In this document: piece after piece, positions 38,406-47,568 of the stretch
Numbering within the stretch: the stretch's first letter is position 1
Layout: each line of letters opens with the position of its first letter
Source of the DNA: Hyphomicrobium nitrativorans NL23
GTDB lineage: Bacteria; Pseudomonadota; Alphaproteobacteria; Rhizobiales; Hyphomicrobiaceae
Direction: 5' to 3'
Length of the DNA: 64,000 nucleotides
Assembly: GCF_000503895.1 (NCBI RefSeq)
Contig: NC_022997.1
Span: forward strand, 2,128,501-2,192,500
Notes under the pieces: generated by a model
Database searches by the model: none
What the model saw: only the letters and a program-made list of their open reading frames with translations
Told to the model about the DNA's origin: nothing
Made by a program: the position numbers and the translations under genes

Positions 38406-38828
38406 TCAAAGGATCCGCTCGGCGAGGCCTTCTTCTTCGTCGAGACGGTCGATTTCGACGCCCTTGAAGTCCGCGCGCGAGACGACGCCGACGATGCGTC
38501 CGCGGTCTATGACAGGGATGTGGCGGAAGCCGCCGTCGCTCATGGCGCGCAGCGCGTCGATGGCCTTTTGATCCGGCGCCAGCGTGACGGGATGAGCTGT
38601 CATCGCTTTTTCGAGCGGTACCTTTGCGGCGTCTCCGCCTTTGGCCAGCACCTTGACGGCGTCGCGGCCGGTGAAGATGCCGAGCAGGTGCTCGCGTTCG
38701 TCGACGACGAGGACGGAGCCGACGTGGCGCTCGCGCATGGCCTTGCACGCGTTACCGACGGTTTCTCCCGCCTGCAGGATCAGCGGGTTCTGGTCTCTCA
38801 GGATGTACGCCATTCTGCGATTGACCAT
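38406..38828 (-). CDS. tandem CBS-domain protein
   Basis: A 140-residue protein made of two CBS domains and little else: about residues 12-63 (ETVGNACKAMRERHVGSVLVVDE, GIFTGRDAVKVLA) and 75-130 (VTLAPDQKAIDALRAMSDGGFRHIPVIDRGRIVGVVSRADF, here abbreviated as AIDALRAM and HIPVIDRGRIVGVVS). CBS pairs bind adenine nucleotides or S-adenosyl ligands and usually act as sensors or regulators of a partner protein. It lies between two cytochrome genes on the same strand, 44 and 50 bases away, so a role linked to respiratory state is possible but not shown. Confidence 0.9.
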   Translation of the reverse strand: MVNRRMAYILRDQNPLILQAGETVGNACKAMRERHVGSVLVVDEREHLLGIFTGRDAVKVLAKGGDAAKVPLEKAMTAHPVTLAPDQKAIDALRAMSDGGFRHIPVIDRGRIVGVVSRADFKGVEIDRLDEEEGLAERIL

Positions 38829-38878
38829 GGGCGGATCTCCCTTCGGTTATGGTTTTGAGGACTATGTGTGCGAGAGGG

Positions 38879-39334
38879 TCAGGGCGCCAGACGATAGGAC
38901 GCGTGGCAGGCGATGCAGTTGCCGAGGATGTCGCGCAGATCGGCCAGCACTTCCGTGCGGGACGTTCCGGCGCGCGCCTTCTCGGCGAGTTTGTCGAACT
39001 TGTCGTGCGTATCGAAGCTCATCATGCTGAATCCGATTGGCGCTTTGAGGCCTGTCACCGGGTTGACGTCACGCAGCATCTTGGCTCCCGATTTCGCCGC
39101 AATCGGGGGCACGCGGTCAATATCGTTTTCCGCCATGGCCGCGACGATGCCCTGGATGGTTTCGAGGTAGGTGCGCATGCCGGCCAGCATGTCCTCGGCT
39201 TCTACCGGGCTCAGCGCCACGGCCTCGCGCGGGTCGCCGTGGGCCTGGGGCGCGCGTTGCGCAAGCGCGGGCAGCGCGGCGGCGCTTGAGAGGATGGCGA
39301 GAAGTGTTGCGGCGGACAGCGCTTTTCGAAGCAT
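38879..39334 (-). CDS. cytochrome c' / c556-like haem protein
   Basis: A 151-residue exported cytochrome. A signal peptide (LRKALSAATLLAILSSAAALPALAQ; about residues 2-26) precedes a helical region with VEAEDMLAGMRTYLETIQGI and GAKMLRDVNPVTGL. The only haem motif, CIACH in GNCIACHASYRLAP, is at the extreme C-terminus, the arrangement of the four-helix class II cytochromes. The start is set at ATG 39334 so the signal peptide is N-terminal; an upstream frame extension would bury it. Probably the first gene of a short minus-strand group with the CBS protein and the small class I cytochrome. Confidence 0.85.
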   Translation of the reverse strand: MLRKALSAATLLAILSSAAALPALAQRAPQAHGDPREAVALSPVEAEDMLAGMRTYLETIQGIVAAMAENDIDRVPPIAAKSGAKMLRDVNPVTGLKAPIGFSMMSFDTHDKFDKLAEKARAGTSRTEVLADLRDILGNCIACHASYRLAP

Positions 39335-39418
39335 AGGCGGCTCCTCTCTACCGCCTATGTGTGCCACACCGCGACGCCGTCTCGATTGATCGAGATCAGA
39401 GGGTGAGGGGTGCCCGGT

Positions 39419-39727
39419 TTAGTCGTAGCGTAACAGAGAGAGGATCACCGCGATTGCGCACGCGATGACAAAGCCGGCCATCGCGTAGCGCGTTCTGACC
39501 ACATAATTGCGTACGACGGTGTGTCGCTTTTCATTTTTACCAAGCAGCGCCCCAGTATTGGGCGCGTGCGGCCTCAGATAGAGGTTGCGGAGATAATTGT
39601 TGCTGTGAGCTCGATCCAGATGTGCGGTTGCTCGTCGCCCGGCGACATACGCCCCGAGAATCGACCACATCCCCACCGACCAGAAAACGACGGCCAAAGC
39701 AAAAGCTGCGAACTCAAGCAGGTCCAT
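39419..39727 (-). CDS. small two-span membrane protein, unknown function
   Basis: A 102-residue frame with a hydrophobic segment at each end (about residues 4-28, LEFAAFALAVVFWSVGMWSILG; and about 81-99, YAMAGFVIACAIAVILSLL) and a charged middle rich in His, Arg and Asn. The composition and the pair of clean membrane spans argue for a real protein; its codons are less GC-biased than in the neighbours. It starts at an ATG at 39727, 15 bases from the end of mmsA. Not recognised as any named family. Confidence 0.55.
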   Translation of the reverse strand: MDLLEFAAFALAVVFWSVGMWSILGAYVAGRRATAHLDRAHSNNYLRNLYLRPHAPNTGALLGKNEKRHTVVRNYVVRTRYAMAGFVIACAIAVILSLLRYD

Positions 39728-39741
39728 GTTTGGCCACGCCG

Positions 39742-41238
39742 TTAGTTTCTGCCCGTGAAGTTGAACTCGGCGCCGGAGCGGATGCCGGTGGGCCAGCGGG
39801 CCGTGACCGTTTTGAGCCGCGTGTAGAAGCGTACGCCCTCGGGGCCGTAGACGGCGTGGTCGCCGAACAGCGAGCGCTTCCAGCCGCCGAACGAATGATA
39901 GGCGACGGGCACCGGGATCGGCACGTTGATGCCGACCATGCCGACCTCAATGCGGTCGGCGAAGGTGCGGGCCGTGTCGCCGTCGCGCGTGAAGATGGCG
40001 GTGCCGTTGGCGTACTCGTGGCTGTTCACGAGGTTGGCGGCTTCGTCGTAGCTCTCAGTGCGGACGACCGAGAGCACGGGGCCGAAGATCTCCTCTCTGT
40101 AGATCGTCATGTCGGGCGTGACGTCGTCGAACAGCGTGCCGCCGAGGAAATAGCCGTTCTCGAAGCCTTGAAGGACGAGGCCGCGGCCGTCGACCACGAG
40201 TTTCGCGCCTTCTTTCTCGCCTTGCGCGATGAGGTCGGAGATGCGGCGCTTGGCTTCGGCGGTGACGAGGGGGCCCATCTCGGAGTCTGGATCGGTGGAG
40301 GGGGCGACTTTCAGCGCGCGCACGCGGGGTGCGAGCGCTTCGATGAGTTGGTCGGCGGTGCGCTGGCCCACGGGGACGGCGACGGAGATCGCCATGCAGC
40401 GCTCGCCCGCCGAGCCGTAGCCCGCGCCCATCAAGGCATCGACGGCCTTGTCCATGTCGGCGTCGGGCATGACGATCATGTGGTTCTTGGCGCCACCGAG
40501 CGCTTGTACGCGCTTTCCGGCAGCGGCACCGCGCGTGTAGACGTATTCCGCGATGGGTGTCGAGCCGACGAAGCTCACGGCGCGCACGTCCGGGTGATCG
40601 AGCAGTGCGTCGACGGCGGTCTTGTCGCCGTGCATGACGTTGAGGACGCCGTCTGGGAAGCCCGCTTCCTGGAACAGCTTCCAGATCAGCATCGGCGCGG
40701 AGGGATCGCGCTCGGAGGGCTTGAGGACGAACGTGTTGCCGCATGCGACGGCGACCGGGAACATCCACATCGGCACCATGGCCGGAAAGTTGAACGGCGT
40801 GATGCCGGCGACGACGCCGAGCGGCTGGCGGTCGGACCAGCTGTCGATCTCGGGGCCGATGTTGCGGCTGTATTCGCCTTTGAGCAGGTGGGGGATCCCG
40901 CAGGCGAAATCCACGACCTCTATTCCGCGCTGCAACTCTCCAAGCGCGTCGGGATGCGTCTTGCCGTGTTCGGCGGAGATGGCGCGGGCGATGTCGTCGG
41001 CGTTCTTCTGCAGCAGCTCCTTGAAGCGGAACATGGGCGCGACGCGCTTCATCGGGGGCGTGGTGCCCCAGCTCTCGGCGACGGTTTTTGCTGCGGCGAC
41101 AGCGGCGTTCACCTCGTCGGCCGTCGAGAGCGGGAGACGCGCCGTCGCTTCGCCCGTTGCGGGATTATAGACGGTGGAGGCGCGATCCGAGCGGGAGGCG
41201 ACGGTCTTGCCGCCGTAGGCGTTTTCGATGGTCTTCAT
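39742..41238 (-). CDS. mmsA: CoA-acylating methylmalonate/malonate-semialdehyde dehydrogenase
   Basis: Oxidative decarboxylation of malonate or methylmalonate semialdehyde to acetyl- or propionyl-CoA. The 498-residue ALDH has the family's marks: [43 protein letters not shown] in place of the usual ELGGK, the catalytic Cys in [14 protein letters not shown], and [14 protein letters not shown] at 41238 ([10 protein letters not shown]) is normal. It is the last of eight minus-strand genes; placed after the beta-alanine-type aminotransferase (25 bases apart), its likely substrate here is malonate semialdehyde, giving acetyl-CoA. Confidence 0.92.
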   Translation of the reverse strand: MKTIENAYGGKTVASRSDRASTVYNPATGEATARLPLSTADEVNAAVAAAKTVAESWGTTPPMKRVAPMFRFKELLQKNADDIARAISAEHGKTHPDALGELQRGIEVVDFACGIPHLLKGEYSRNIGPEIDSWSDRQPLGVVAGITPFNFPAMVPMWMFPVAVACGNTFVLKPSERDPSAPMLIWKLFQEAGFPDGVLNVMHGDKTAVDALLDHPDVRAVSFVGSTPIAEYVYTRGAAAGKRVQALGGAKNHMIVMPDADMDKAVDALMGAGYGSAGERCMAISVAVPVGQRTADQLIEALAPRVRALKVAPSTDPDSEMGPLVTAEAKRRISDLIAQGEKEGAKLVVDGRGLVLQGFENGYFLGGTLFDDVTPDMTIYREEIFGPVLSVVRTESYDEAANLVNSHEYANGTAIFTRDGDTARTFADRIEVGMVGINVPIPVPVAYHSFGGWKRSLFGDHAVYGPEGVRFYTRLKTVTARWPTGIRSGAEFNFTGRN

Positions 41239-41263
41239 GGTTCCGCTTTCGTGCTCGGCTGTG

Positions 41264-42586
41264 TCAGTCGCTGTCTTTGAGGACGGCGGTGAAGATGTCG
41301 ATGAGCTCGTCGATCTGGCTCTCTGTGATGATGAGCGGGGGCGAGAGCGCAATGATGTCGCCGGTCTGGCGCGTGAGCAGGCCCTTCTCGAACGCCTTGA
41401 CGAAGCGCGTGTACGCGCGTTCGCCCGGTGCGCCGGGCTTGGATGCGAACTCCACGGCGCCGATGAGGCCGATGTTGCGCACGTCGATGACGTGCGGCAA
41501 GTCGCGCAGCGTGTGGACGCGCTCTTCCCAGTACGCGGCGAGGGTCGACGCGCGTGTGAGCAACTGCTCGTCCTGATAGGTATCGAGGGTGCCGACGCAG
41601 GCGGCGGCCGCCATGGGATGGCCGGAATAGGTGTAGCCGTGGAAGAGGTCGATGGCGTTTTCCGGACCCTGCGTCAGGGCGTCGTGGACATGGGTCTTGA
41701 GGAACACACCGCCCATCGGGATGGTGCCGTTGGTGATGCCCTTGGCGGTGGTGACGATGTCGGGCGAGACGTCGAAGTAGTCGACGGCGAACGGCGTGCC
41801 GAGGCGGCCGAAGGCGGTGATGACCTCGTCGAAGATCAGCAGGATGTCGTGCTTCGCCGCGATGGCCGCGAGCCGCTTCAGATAGCCCTTGGGCGGGATC
41901 AGCACGCCGGTGGAGCAGGCGACGGGTTCGACGATGACGGCGGCGATGGTTGAGGCATCGTGAAGGGCGACGAGGCGTTCGAGATCGTCCGCAAGCTCCG
42001 CGCCGTGCTCGGGCTCGCCCTTGGAGAAGGCGTTGCGGGCAAGGTCGTGCGTGTGGCGCAGATGATCGACGCCCGCGACGAGGTTTCCAAAGACCTTGCG
42101 ATTGTTCGCGATGCCGCCGACGGCTGTGCCGCCGAAGTTGACGCCGTGATAGCCGCGCTCGCGGCCGATGAGGCGCGTCTTCGATGCGTTGCCGCGTGCG
42201 CGATGATAGGCGAGCGCGATCTTGAGCGCGCTCTCGACGGATTCGGACCCCGAGTTGGTGAAGAAGACGTGGTCGAAGCCTTGCGGCGCGATGTTGACGA
42301 GGCGGGATGCGGCTTCGAACGCTTTCGGATGGCCCATCTGGAAGGTGCCGGCAAAGTCGAGCTCGGCCGCCTGCTTCTGAATGGCCTCGACGATCTTGGG
42401 ACGGCAGTGACCCGCGTTGACGCACCACAGGCCGGAGGTGCCGTCCAGGACCTTGCGGCCGTCGTCCGTGCTGTAGTGCATGTCCTTTGCGGAGGCGAGC
42501 AGGCGCGGAGCCTGCTTGAACTGCCGGTTCGCCGTGAACGGCATGAAGAAGGCTTCGAGGGCGTTGGTCTTGAGCTGCGCAGTCAT
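41264..42586 (-). CDS. omega-amino acid (beta-alanine)--pyruvate aminotransferase
   Basis: PLP-dependent class III aminotransferase of 440 residues. The PLP Lys is in [17 protein letters not shown]; other motifs are [23 protein letters not shown] (cofactor phosphate region, here [11 protein letters not shown]), [13 protein letters not shown] and [15 protein letters not shown]. The start [24 protein letters not shown] and the phrase [12 protein letters not shown] are characteristic of omega-amino acid:pyruvate transaminases such as Pseudomonas BauA. It would convert beta-alanine to malonate semialdehyde, passing it to MmsA. Thirty bases separate it from gabT and 25 from mmsA, so cotranscription is likely. 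Confidence 0.9.
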   Translation of the reverse strand: MTAQLKTNALEAFFMPFTANRQFKQAPRLLASAKDMHYSTDDGRKVLDGTSGLWCVNAGHCRPKIVEAIQKQAAELDFAGTFQMGHPKAFEAASRLVNIAPQGFDHVFFTNSGSESVESALKIALAYHRARGNASKTRLIGRERGYHGVNFGGTAVGGIANNRKVFGNLVAGVDHLRHTHDLARNAFSKGEPEHGAELADDLERLVALHDASTIAAVIVEPVACSTGVLIPPKGYLKRLAAIAAKHDILLIFDEVITAFGRLGTPFAVDYFDVSPDIVTTAKGITNGTIPMGGVFLKTHVHDALTQGPENAIDLFHGYTYSGHPMAAAACVGTLDTYQDEQLLTRASTLAAYWEERVHTLRDLPHVIDVRNIGLIGAVEFASKPGAPGERAYTRFVKAFEKGLLTRQTGDIIALSPPLIITESQIDELIDIFTAVLKDSD

Positions 42587-42616
42587 GTCGGTGCGGTCTC
42601 GTCTTGGAGTTTTGAG

Positions 42617-43912
42617 CTACTGAAGCTTGGCGACGGCCTCGGTGAGGCTCGCTTCGAAGATGTCCATGCCTTCCTCGATGAGCGCGTCGCTCGCGGTCAA
42701 GGGCGGCAGGAAGCGGATGACGTTGCCGTAGGTTCCGCACGACAGAAGGATGAGCCCGCGGACGGTGCCGGCTTTCAGCACTTCGGCGGTGAGTTCGGGC
42801 CAGGGCGAGTTGCTCGTGCGATCCTTCACGAACTCGACCGCGCACATGGCGCCGAGGCCGCGCACGTCTCCGATGCAGTTGAGGTTGGAGCGGGCGGCGA
42901 GGTCGCGGCTTCGGTTCTGGATGATGGTTCCGATGGCGTTGGCGCGGGCGCAGAGGTCTTCGTCCGCGATGACGTCGAGCACGGCGTGGGCGGCCGCGAC
43001 CGCGACGGGATTGCCGGCGTAGGTTCCGCCGAGGCCGCCGGGAGGCGAGGCGTCCATGATGTCGGCGCGGCCGACGATGGCCGAGAGCGGCATGCCGCCG
43101 GCGAGACCTTTCGCGAGCGTGACGACGTCCGCCTTGACGCCCGCATGATCGAGCGCGAACATCTGGCCGGTGCGCGCGAAGCCGGTCTGGATCTCGTCGG
43201 CGATGAGGACGATGCCGTGCTCGTCGCACAGCGCGCGCAGCTCGGCGAGGAATTCGAACGGCGCGATGTTGAAACCGCCTTCGCCCTGCACCGGCTCGAT
43301 GACGATGCCGGCGATGGTTGAGGGATCCGCCTGATACTTGAAGAGCGCCTTCAGCGCCTTGATGCTCTCCGCCGTCGACGTGCCGTGATAGAGGTTCGGG
43401 AACGCGACGTTGTAGATGTCGGCCGGGAAGGGGCCGAAGCCCTTCTTGTAAGGCACGGCCTTGCCGGTCAGTGCCATTCCCATGTGCGTGCGGCCGTGGA
43501 AGCCGCCTGAAAACGAGACGATGCCGGGCCGCCCTGTAAAGCAGCGCGCGACCTTGACCGCGTTCTCGACGGCTTCGGCGCCGGTGGACGCGAGCATGGT
43601 TTTTGCCGGGCCCGATACTGGCGCGATGGCGTTGAGCCGCTCTGCGAGCGTGACATAGTTTTCGTGCGGCGTGACCTGGAAGCAGACATGGCTGAAGGCT
43701 GCCATCTGCTCGGTTATCGCGGCTTGAATACGCGGATGCTGGTGGCCGGTGTTGACGACGGCGATGCCCGCGCCGAAATCGATGTAGCGCTTTCCGTCCT
43801 CGTCCCAGATCTCCGCGTTCAACGCGCGCTTCGGATAAATCTCCGTGACGTTTCCGATGCCGCGCGGGACAGCGGCGAGACGGCGTGCGTGAAGCTCGGC
43901 GTTGGTTGTCAT
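42617..43912 (-). CDS. gabT: 4-aminobutyrate--2-oxoglutarate aminotransferase
   Basis: Transfers the amino group of GABA to 2-oxoglutarate, giving succinate semialdehyde. The 431-residue class III aminotransferase shows GIAVVNTGHQHPRIQAAI, STGAEAVENAVKVAR, GGFHGRTHMGMALTGK, IEPVQGEGGF, LIADEIQTGFARTG and the PLP Lys in VTLAKGLAGGMPLSA, all typical of GabT. Lys and Arg contacts are conserved in the same order as the E. coli enzyme. It is 23 bases downstream of gabD and 30 bases upstream of the beta-alanine aminotransferase gene, inside the polyamine breakdown series. Confidence 0.94.
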   Translation of the reverse strand: MTTNAELHARRLAAVPRGIGNVTEIYPKRALNAEIWDEDGKRYIDFGAGIAVVNTGHQHPRIQAAITEQMAAFSHVCFQVTPHENYVTLAERLNAIAPVSGPAKTMLASTGAEAVENAVKVARCFTGRPGIVSFSGGFHGRTHMGMALTGKAVPYKKGFGPFPADIYNVAFPNLYHGTSTAESIKALKALFKYQADPSTIAGIVIEPVQGEGGFNIAPFEFLAELRALCDEHGIVLIADEIQTGFARTGQMFALDHAGVKADVVTLAKGLAGGMPLSAIVGRADIMDASPPGGLGGTYAGNPVAVAAAHAVLDVIADEDLCARANAIGTIIQNRSRDLAARSNLNCIGDVRGLGAMCAVEFVKDRTSNSPWPELTAEVLKAGTVRGLILLSCGTYGNVIRFLPPLTASDALIEEGMDIFEASLTEAVAKLQ

Positions 43913-43935
43913 GACATCTCTTTCGGTGTCGCGGC

Positions 43936-45384
43936 TCAGAGCCCGCCGAGGCAGATGAATTTCGTTTCGAGGTATTCTTCGAGGCCTTCCTGCGAGCCCT
44001 CGCGGCCCAAGCCGGACTGCTTGACGCCGCCGAAGGGGGCCACTTCGTTGGAGAAGAGGCCCTCGTTGACGCCGACCATGCCGGCTTCGAGCGCTTCCGC
44101 CACGCGCCATGCGCGGGCGATGTTCCGGCTGAAGAGATAGGCTGCGAGGCCGAAGGGCGTGTCGTTCGCCAAGCGGATTGCCTCGTCGTCCGTTTCGAAG
44201 CGGATGAGCGCTGCCACGGGGCCGAAGATCTCTTCGTGCACCATCGTCATCTCGGGTGTGACGTCGGTGAGGACCGAGGGTTGATAGAAGAGCGGGCCCA
44301 CATCGGACGGCGCACCGCCGACGATGGCTTTCGCGCCCTTTGCGGTGGCGTCCTGGACGAGCTTCTCGACTTTTTTCGCAGCGTCGGCGTTGATCAAGGG
44401 GCCGACGACGACGCCCGGTTCACGGCCGGGGCCGACGGTGAGCTTCTTCACCTCCGCGGCGAGCGCGTTTGCGAAGCGGTCGTAAATGCCGGACTGGACG
44501 AGAATGCGGTTCGCGCACACGCATGTCTGCCCGGCGTTGCGATACTTCGAGGCCATGGCGCCTGCGACGGCGAGATCGATGTCCGCATCGTCGAAGACGA
44601 GAAGGGGCGCGTTGCCGCCGAGCTCGAGTGTGAGCTTCTTTACGGTCTCGGCGCACTGGGCGTAGAGGATGCGCCCCACTTCCGTGGAGCCCGTGAAGGA
44701 GAGCTTCCGCACGCGGGCGTCCTCGCAGAGGACCTTGCCGACGGCTGCGGCGTCGTTCGTCGTGACGACGTTGAGTACGCCCGAGGGAATGCCGGCGTCG
44801 AGCGCGAGCTTGGCAAGCGCGAGTGCGCAGAGAGGCGTGTCTTCCGCAGGTTTCACCACCACTGTGCAGCCGGCGGCGAGGGCGGGCGTCACCTTGCGCG
44901 TGATCATCGCGATGGGAAAGTTCCACGGTGCGATGGCGGCCACGACGCCGATGGGCTGCTTGATCGTGATGTAGCGCTTGCCTGCGGCGGTGGTTGGAAT
45001 GGTACGGCCGTAGGCGCGTTTTCCTTCCTCGGCGAACCACTCGATGAACGACGCGCCGTAGGCGACCTCCGCGCGCGACTCTGTGAGCGGCTTGCCCTGC
45101 TCGGCGGTCATGAGTTGCGCGAGGTGTTCCGTTTCCGCGGTTACGATCTCGAACCAGCGGCGCAGAATGGCCGCGCGCTCCTTGGCCGTCTTCTTTGCCC
45201 AGGCGGGGAACGCGGCTTCGGCGGCATCGATGGCGGCTTTGGTTTCCGCCGCGCCGAGGTTCGGCACGCGCGCGATTTCGGTGCCTGTCGCGGGGTCGAT
45301 CACCGGGAACGTGTCTTTGCTCGTAACCCAGTCGCCGCCGATCAGGCTGGCGTTGTTCGGGTAGCGGGGAGGGGATGCGTTCAT
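43936..45384 (-). CDS. gabD: succinate-semialdehyde dehydrogenase
   Basis: Oxidises succinate semialdehyde to succinate, the last step of GABA use. The 482-residue ALDH carries IAPWNFPIAMITRKVTPALAAGC (substrate/cofactor channel), FTGSTEVGRILYAQCAETVKK, the general-base ELGGNAPLLVFDDADI and the catalytic Cys in GQTCVCANRILVQ. The double-Cys CVC arrangement is typical of GabD. ATG at 45384 gives MNASPPRYPNNASLIGGDW. It begins 79 bases after the stop of the upstream gamma-glutamylpolyamine synthetase gene and precedes gabT by 23 bases. Confidence 0.94.
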   Translation of the reverse strand: MNASPPRYPNNASLIGGDWVTSKDTFPVIDPATGTEIARVPNLGAAETKAAIDAAEAAFPAWAKKTAKERAAILRRWFEIVTAETEHLAQLMTAEQGKPLTESRAEVAYGASFIEWFAEEGKRAYGRTIPTTAAGKRYITIKQPIGVVAAIAPWNFPIAMITRKVTPALAAGCTVVVKPAEDTPLCALALAKLALDAGIPSGVLNVVTTNDAAAVGKVLCEDARVRKLSFTGSTEVGRILYAQCAETVKKLTLELGGNAPLLVFDDADIDLAVAGAMASKYRNAGQTCVCANRILVQSGIYDRFANALAAEVKKLTVGPGREPGVVVGPLINADAAKKVEKLVQDATAKGAKAIVGGAPSDVGPLFYQPSVLTDVTPEMTMVHEEIFGPVAALIRFETDDEAIRLANDTPFGLAAYLFSRNIARAWRVAEALEAGMVGVNEGLFSNEVAPFGGVKQSGLGREGSQEGLEEYLETKFICLGGL

Positions 45385-45463
45385 GTGCGTCACCGTGAAA
45401 CTGTGTGTGGGCCGAATGTGCGGCCGATCCGTTGCGTGCCGCGAAAGTCGCGCGGCGGTCATG

Positions 45464-46816
45464 TCATGCAACGTGCGCGTACCAAAGATGGTCGAGCGAC
45501 GTCACGATGCGTTCGAAGTTCGCGCGCTCCGTCTGCTTTAGGCGCGTGAAGACATCGTGGAATCCCGCACCGAAAGCGGTGCGCGCGATCTCCGACGTTT
45601 CGAACGCCTGCAATGCGTTGCCCCAGATGGTGGGGAGCGTGCTCGGCGCCTCGATCTCTTCGGCGTTGCCTTCGCAGTTTTTGCCGGGATCGGATTTGTT
45701 GGCGATCCCGTGCGAAATCCCTGCGAGAATGGCCGCCAACACGAGATAGGGATTGGCGTCGGCGCCCGCAACGCGGTGTTCGATGCGCGTTGCGGGGCCG
45801 TTCCCGGGCGGAATGCGGAGCGCCACCGTGCGGTTGTTGAAGCCCCACTGAGGCGCGGTCGAGACGTAGGACAACGGGACGTATCGCCGATACGAATTGG
45901 CATACTGCGCCCAGATGGGCATGAAGTCGGCCATGGTTTCGCACAGGCCGCCGATGGCGTGGCGGAAGAGGGGCGAGATGGGGCTGCCCGCGAATACGTT
46001 GTCGTCGGCCTTGTCGAGCAGGCTCATGTGAATGTGCATGCCGGAGCCGCACCACTCGTGATGGGGCTTGGCCATGAAGGTGGCGTTGAGCTTGTGCTCG
46101 CGCGCGGCCGCTTTCACGGCGCGTTTCAAAAGCAGGCCGTCGAGCGCTGCCTGCACGACATCGTCGCGATGCTTCAGGTTGATCTCGAACTGCGCGGGGC
46201 CGCTCTCCTGGATGACGGCGTCGATGGGCAGGCCCTGGGCGGCTGCAATGCGATAGATCTCGTCGATGAAGGGCTGGAGCGTATCCATGTCCGCGAAGTC
46301 GTAAGTGCCCGCGGCGTCGGGATCGGTCGTCATGCCGGGTGGCGCGTCGAGCGTGAACGCGCCGTCCTTGTCCGGCAGCGTGACGTAAAATTCGAGTTCG
46401 ACGGCGGCGACGGGCGTCAGACCTTGCGTCTTAAGGCGCGCGAGCTGGTTCGAAAGCACAACGCGGGCGTCCATGTCGCCCTCGGTTTCGAGGTGCATGA
46501 CGGCTTGCGCGTGCGTCGATCCGTTGACCGGCACGGGGGCGAGCGTGCCGGAGAGGATGTATGCGGGTACGTCCGGATCGCCGGTTTCCCAGAGGCGGCC
46601 GGTTTCCCCAATGGAGTTGCCGCGCGGATCGATGATGAAGGCGGAGGCCGGCATCATCAGGCCGTTTTTCACGACCTTCACGAGATCGTCGCGGCGGTAG
46701 CGCTTGCCGCGCGGGATGCCGTTCAAGTCGAACGTGAAGATGTCGATCCAGCGGACGAGCGGGTTGGCGGCGAGAAACGCTTTCGCTTCGTCGGCGGTGA
46801 GGGGCGTGTTGGTCAT
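45464..46816 (-). CDS. puuA: glutamine synthetase-family gamma-glutamylpolyamine synthetase (PuuA/SpuB-like), second copy
   Basis: ATP-dependent ligation of glutamate to putrescine or another polyamine. The 450-residue protein is shorter than GlnA and lacks its adenylylation region. Motifs: WIDIFTFDLNGIPRGKRYRRDDL, AVELEFYVTLPDKDG (metal ligands), QESGPAQFEINLKHRDD, FMAKPHHEWCGSGMHIHMSL, and NNRTVALRIPPGNGPATRIEHRVAGADANPYL (here NNRTVALRIP and EHRVAGADANPY). ATG at 46816 overlaps the puuD stop by four bases (ATGA), so the two are translationally coupled. The order aminotransferase-hydrolase-synthetase mirrors the Pseudomonas spuC-spuA-spuB genes. Confidence 0.88.
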   Translation of the reverse strand: MTNTPLTADEAKAFLAANPLVRWIDIFTFDLNGIPRGKRYRRDDLVKVVKNGLMMPASAFIIDPRGNSIGETGRLWETGDPDVPAYILSGTLAPVPVNGSTHAQAVMHLETEGDMDARVVLSNQLARLKTQGLTPVAAVELEFYVTLPDKDGAFTLDAPPGMTTDPDAAGTYDFADMDTLQPFIDEIYRIAAAQGLPIDAVIQESGPAQFEINLKHRDDVVQAALDGLLLKRAVKAAAREHKLNATFMAKPHHEWCGSGMHIHMSLLDKADDNVFAGSPISPLFRHAIGGLCETMADFMPIWAQYANSYRRYVPLSYVSTAPQWGFNNRTVALRIPPGNGPATRIEHRVAGADANPYLVLAAILAGISHGIANKSDPGKNCEGNAEEIEAPSTLPTIWGNALQAFETSEIARTAFGAGFHDVFTRLKQTERANFERIVTSLDHLWYAHVA

Positions 46817-47568
46817 ATCGCGCGGCCATTCGAGTTGACATTGCGAACCGCGTCGCCGAAGCGACGGAAGATTTCCACGGAGGCCCTGTTGGTCCTGGCC
46901 TGCCATTCGGGGTGCCATTGCACGCCGAAGAAAAACGGGTGATCGGCGGGGCCGCGCACCGCTTCGATGAGGCCGTCCTCGGCGTGCGCTTCGGCGGTGA
47001 GAGGGCGCGCCAGGCGCTGGATGCCCTGCCAGTGGAGCGAGTTGACGACGATTTCGTCCTCGCCGATCCACGATTTGAGGGTGCCCGAGAGCTTCACGGG
47101 ATGCGACGGACCGAAGCGTTCCGGAACAGGGACGTTCGACGGTTCGCGATGATCGTTGCGGCCGTCCACGGTGTGGACGGATTGGTCCAGCGTGCCGCCG
47201 AGAGCGACGTTGATTTCCTGAAAGCCGCGGCAGATGGCGAACAGCGGCAACTTGCGGGTGAGCGCTTCCCGCGCGAGCGGCAACGTCAGGCTGTCGCGCT
47301 CGGGATCGAGCGCCTTGTCGTTGAGGGGCGGCTCGTCGAGGCCGTAGAGGTTCGGGTGCACGTTCGAGACCGCGCCGGACAAGAGGATGCCGTCCGCGAT
47401 GTCGAACAGCGCGCCCATATCGAGCATGCTGGGGCCGAGCGGGGCGAGCAACGGCTGGCACTCGGCCACTTCGGCAACGGCTGCGGCGTACTTCCGGCCC
47501 ACGGCGTCGAAGGCGATGCCCTCGATCACCTTCGTATCGCACGGGATGATGACGATGGGGCGGCTCAT
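46813..47568 (-). CDS. puuD: gamma-glutamyl-gamma-aminobutyrate hydrolase (PuuD/SpuA-like)
   Basis: Class I glutamine amidotransferase-like hydrolase that releases GABA from its gamma-glutamyl form. The 251-residue protein has GILLSGAVSNVHPNLYG, the nucleophile Cys in LFAICRGFQEINVALGG, an HRE segment (DGRNDHREPSNV) and the His-Glu of the triad in VQWHPEWQ. ATG at 47568 overlaps the aminotransferase stop by four bases, and its own stop overlaps puuA, so three genes are tightly coupled. Hydrolysis of other gamma-glutamyl amides is possible. Confidence 0.92.
   Translation of the reverse strand: MSRPIVIIPCDTKVIEGIAFDAVGRKYAAAVAEVAECQPLLAPLGPSMLDMGALFDIADGILLSGAVSNVHPNLYGLDEPPLNDKALDPERDSLTLPLAREALTRKLPLFAICRGFQEINVALGGTLDQSVHTVDGRNDHREPSNVPVPERFGPSHPVKLSGTLKSWIGEDEIVVNSLHWQGIQRLARPLTAEAHAEDGLIEAVRGPADHPFFFGVQWHPEWQARTNRASVEIFRRFGDAVRNVNSNGRAI

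Noticed and set aside
41235-43229. 664-codon alternative minus-strand frame across the aminotransferase genes
   Set aside because: Composition is almost all Arg, His, Pro and Ala; gabT and the omega-aminotransferase account for the region fully.
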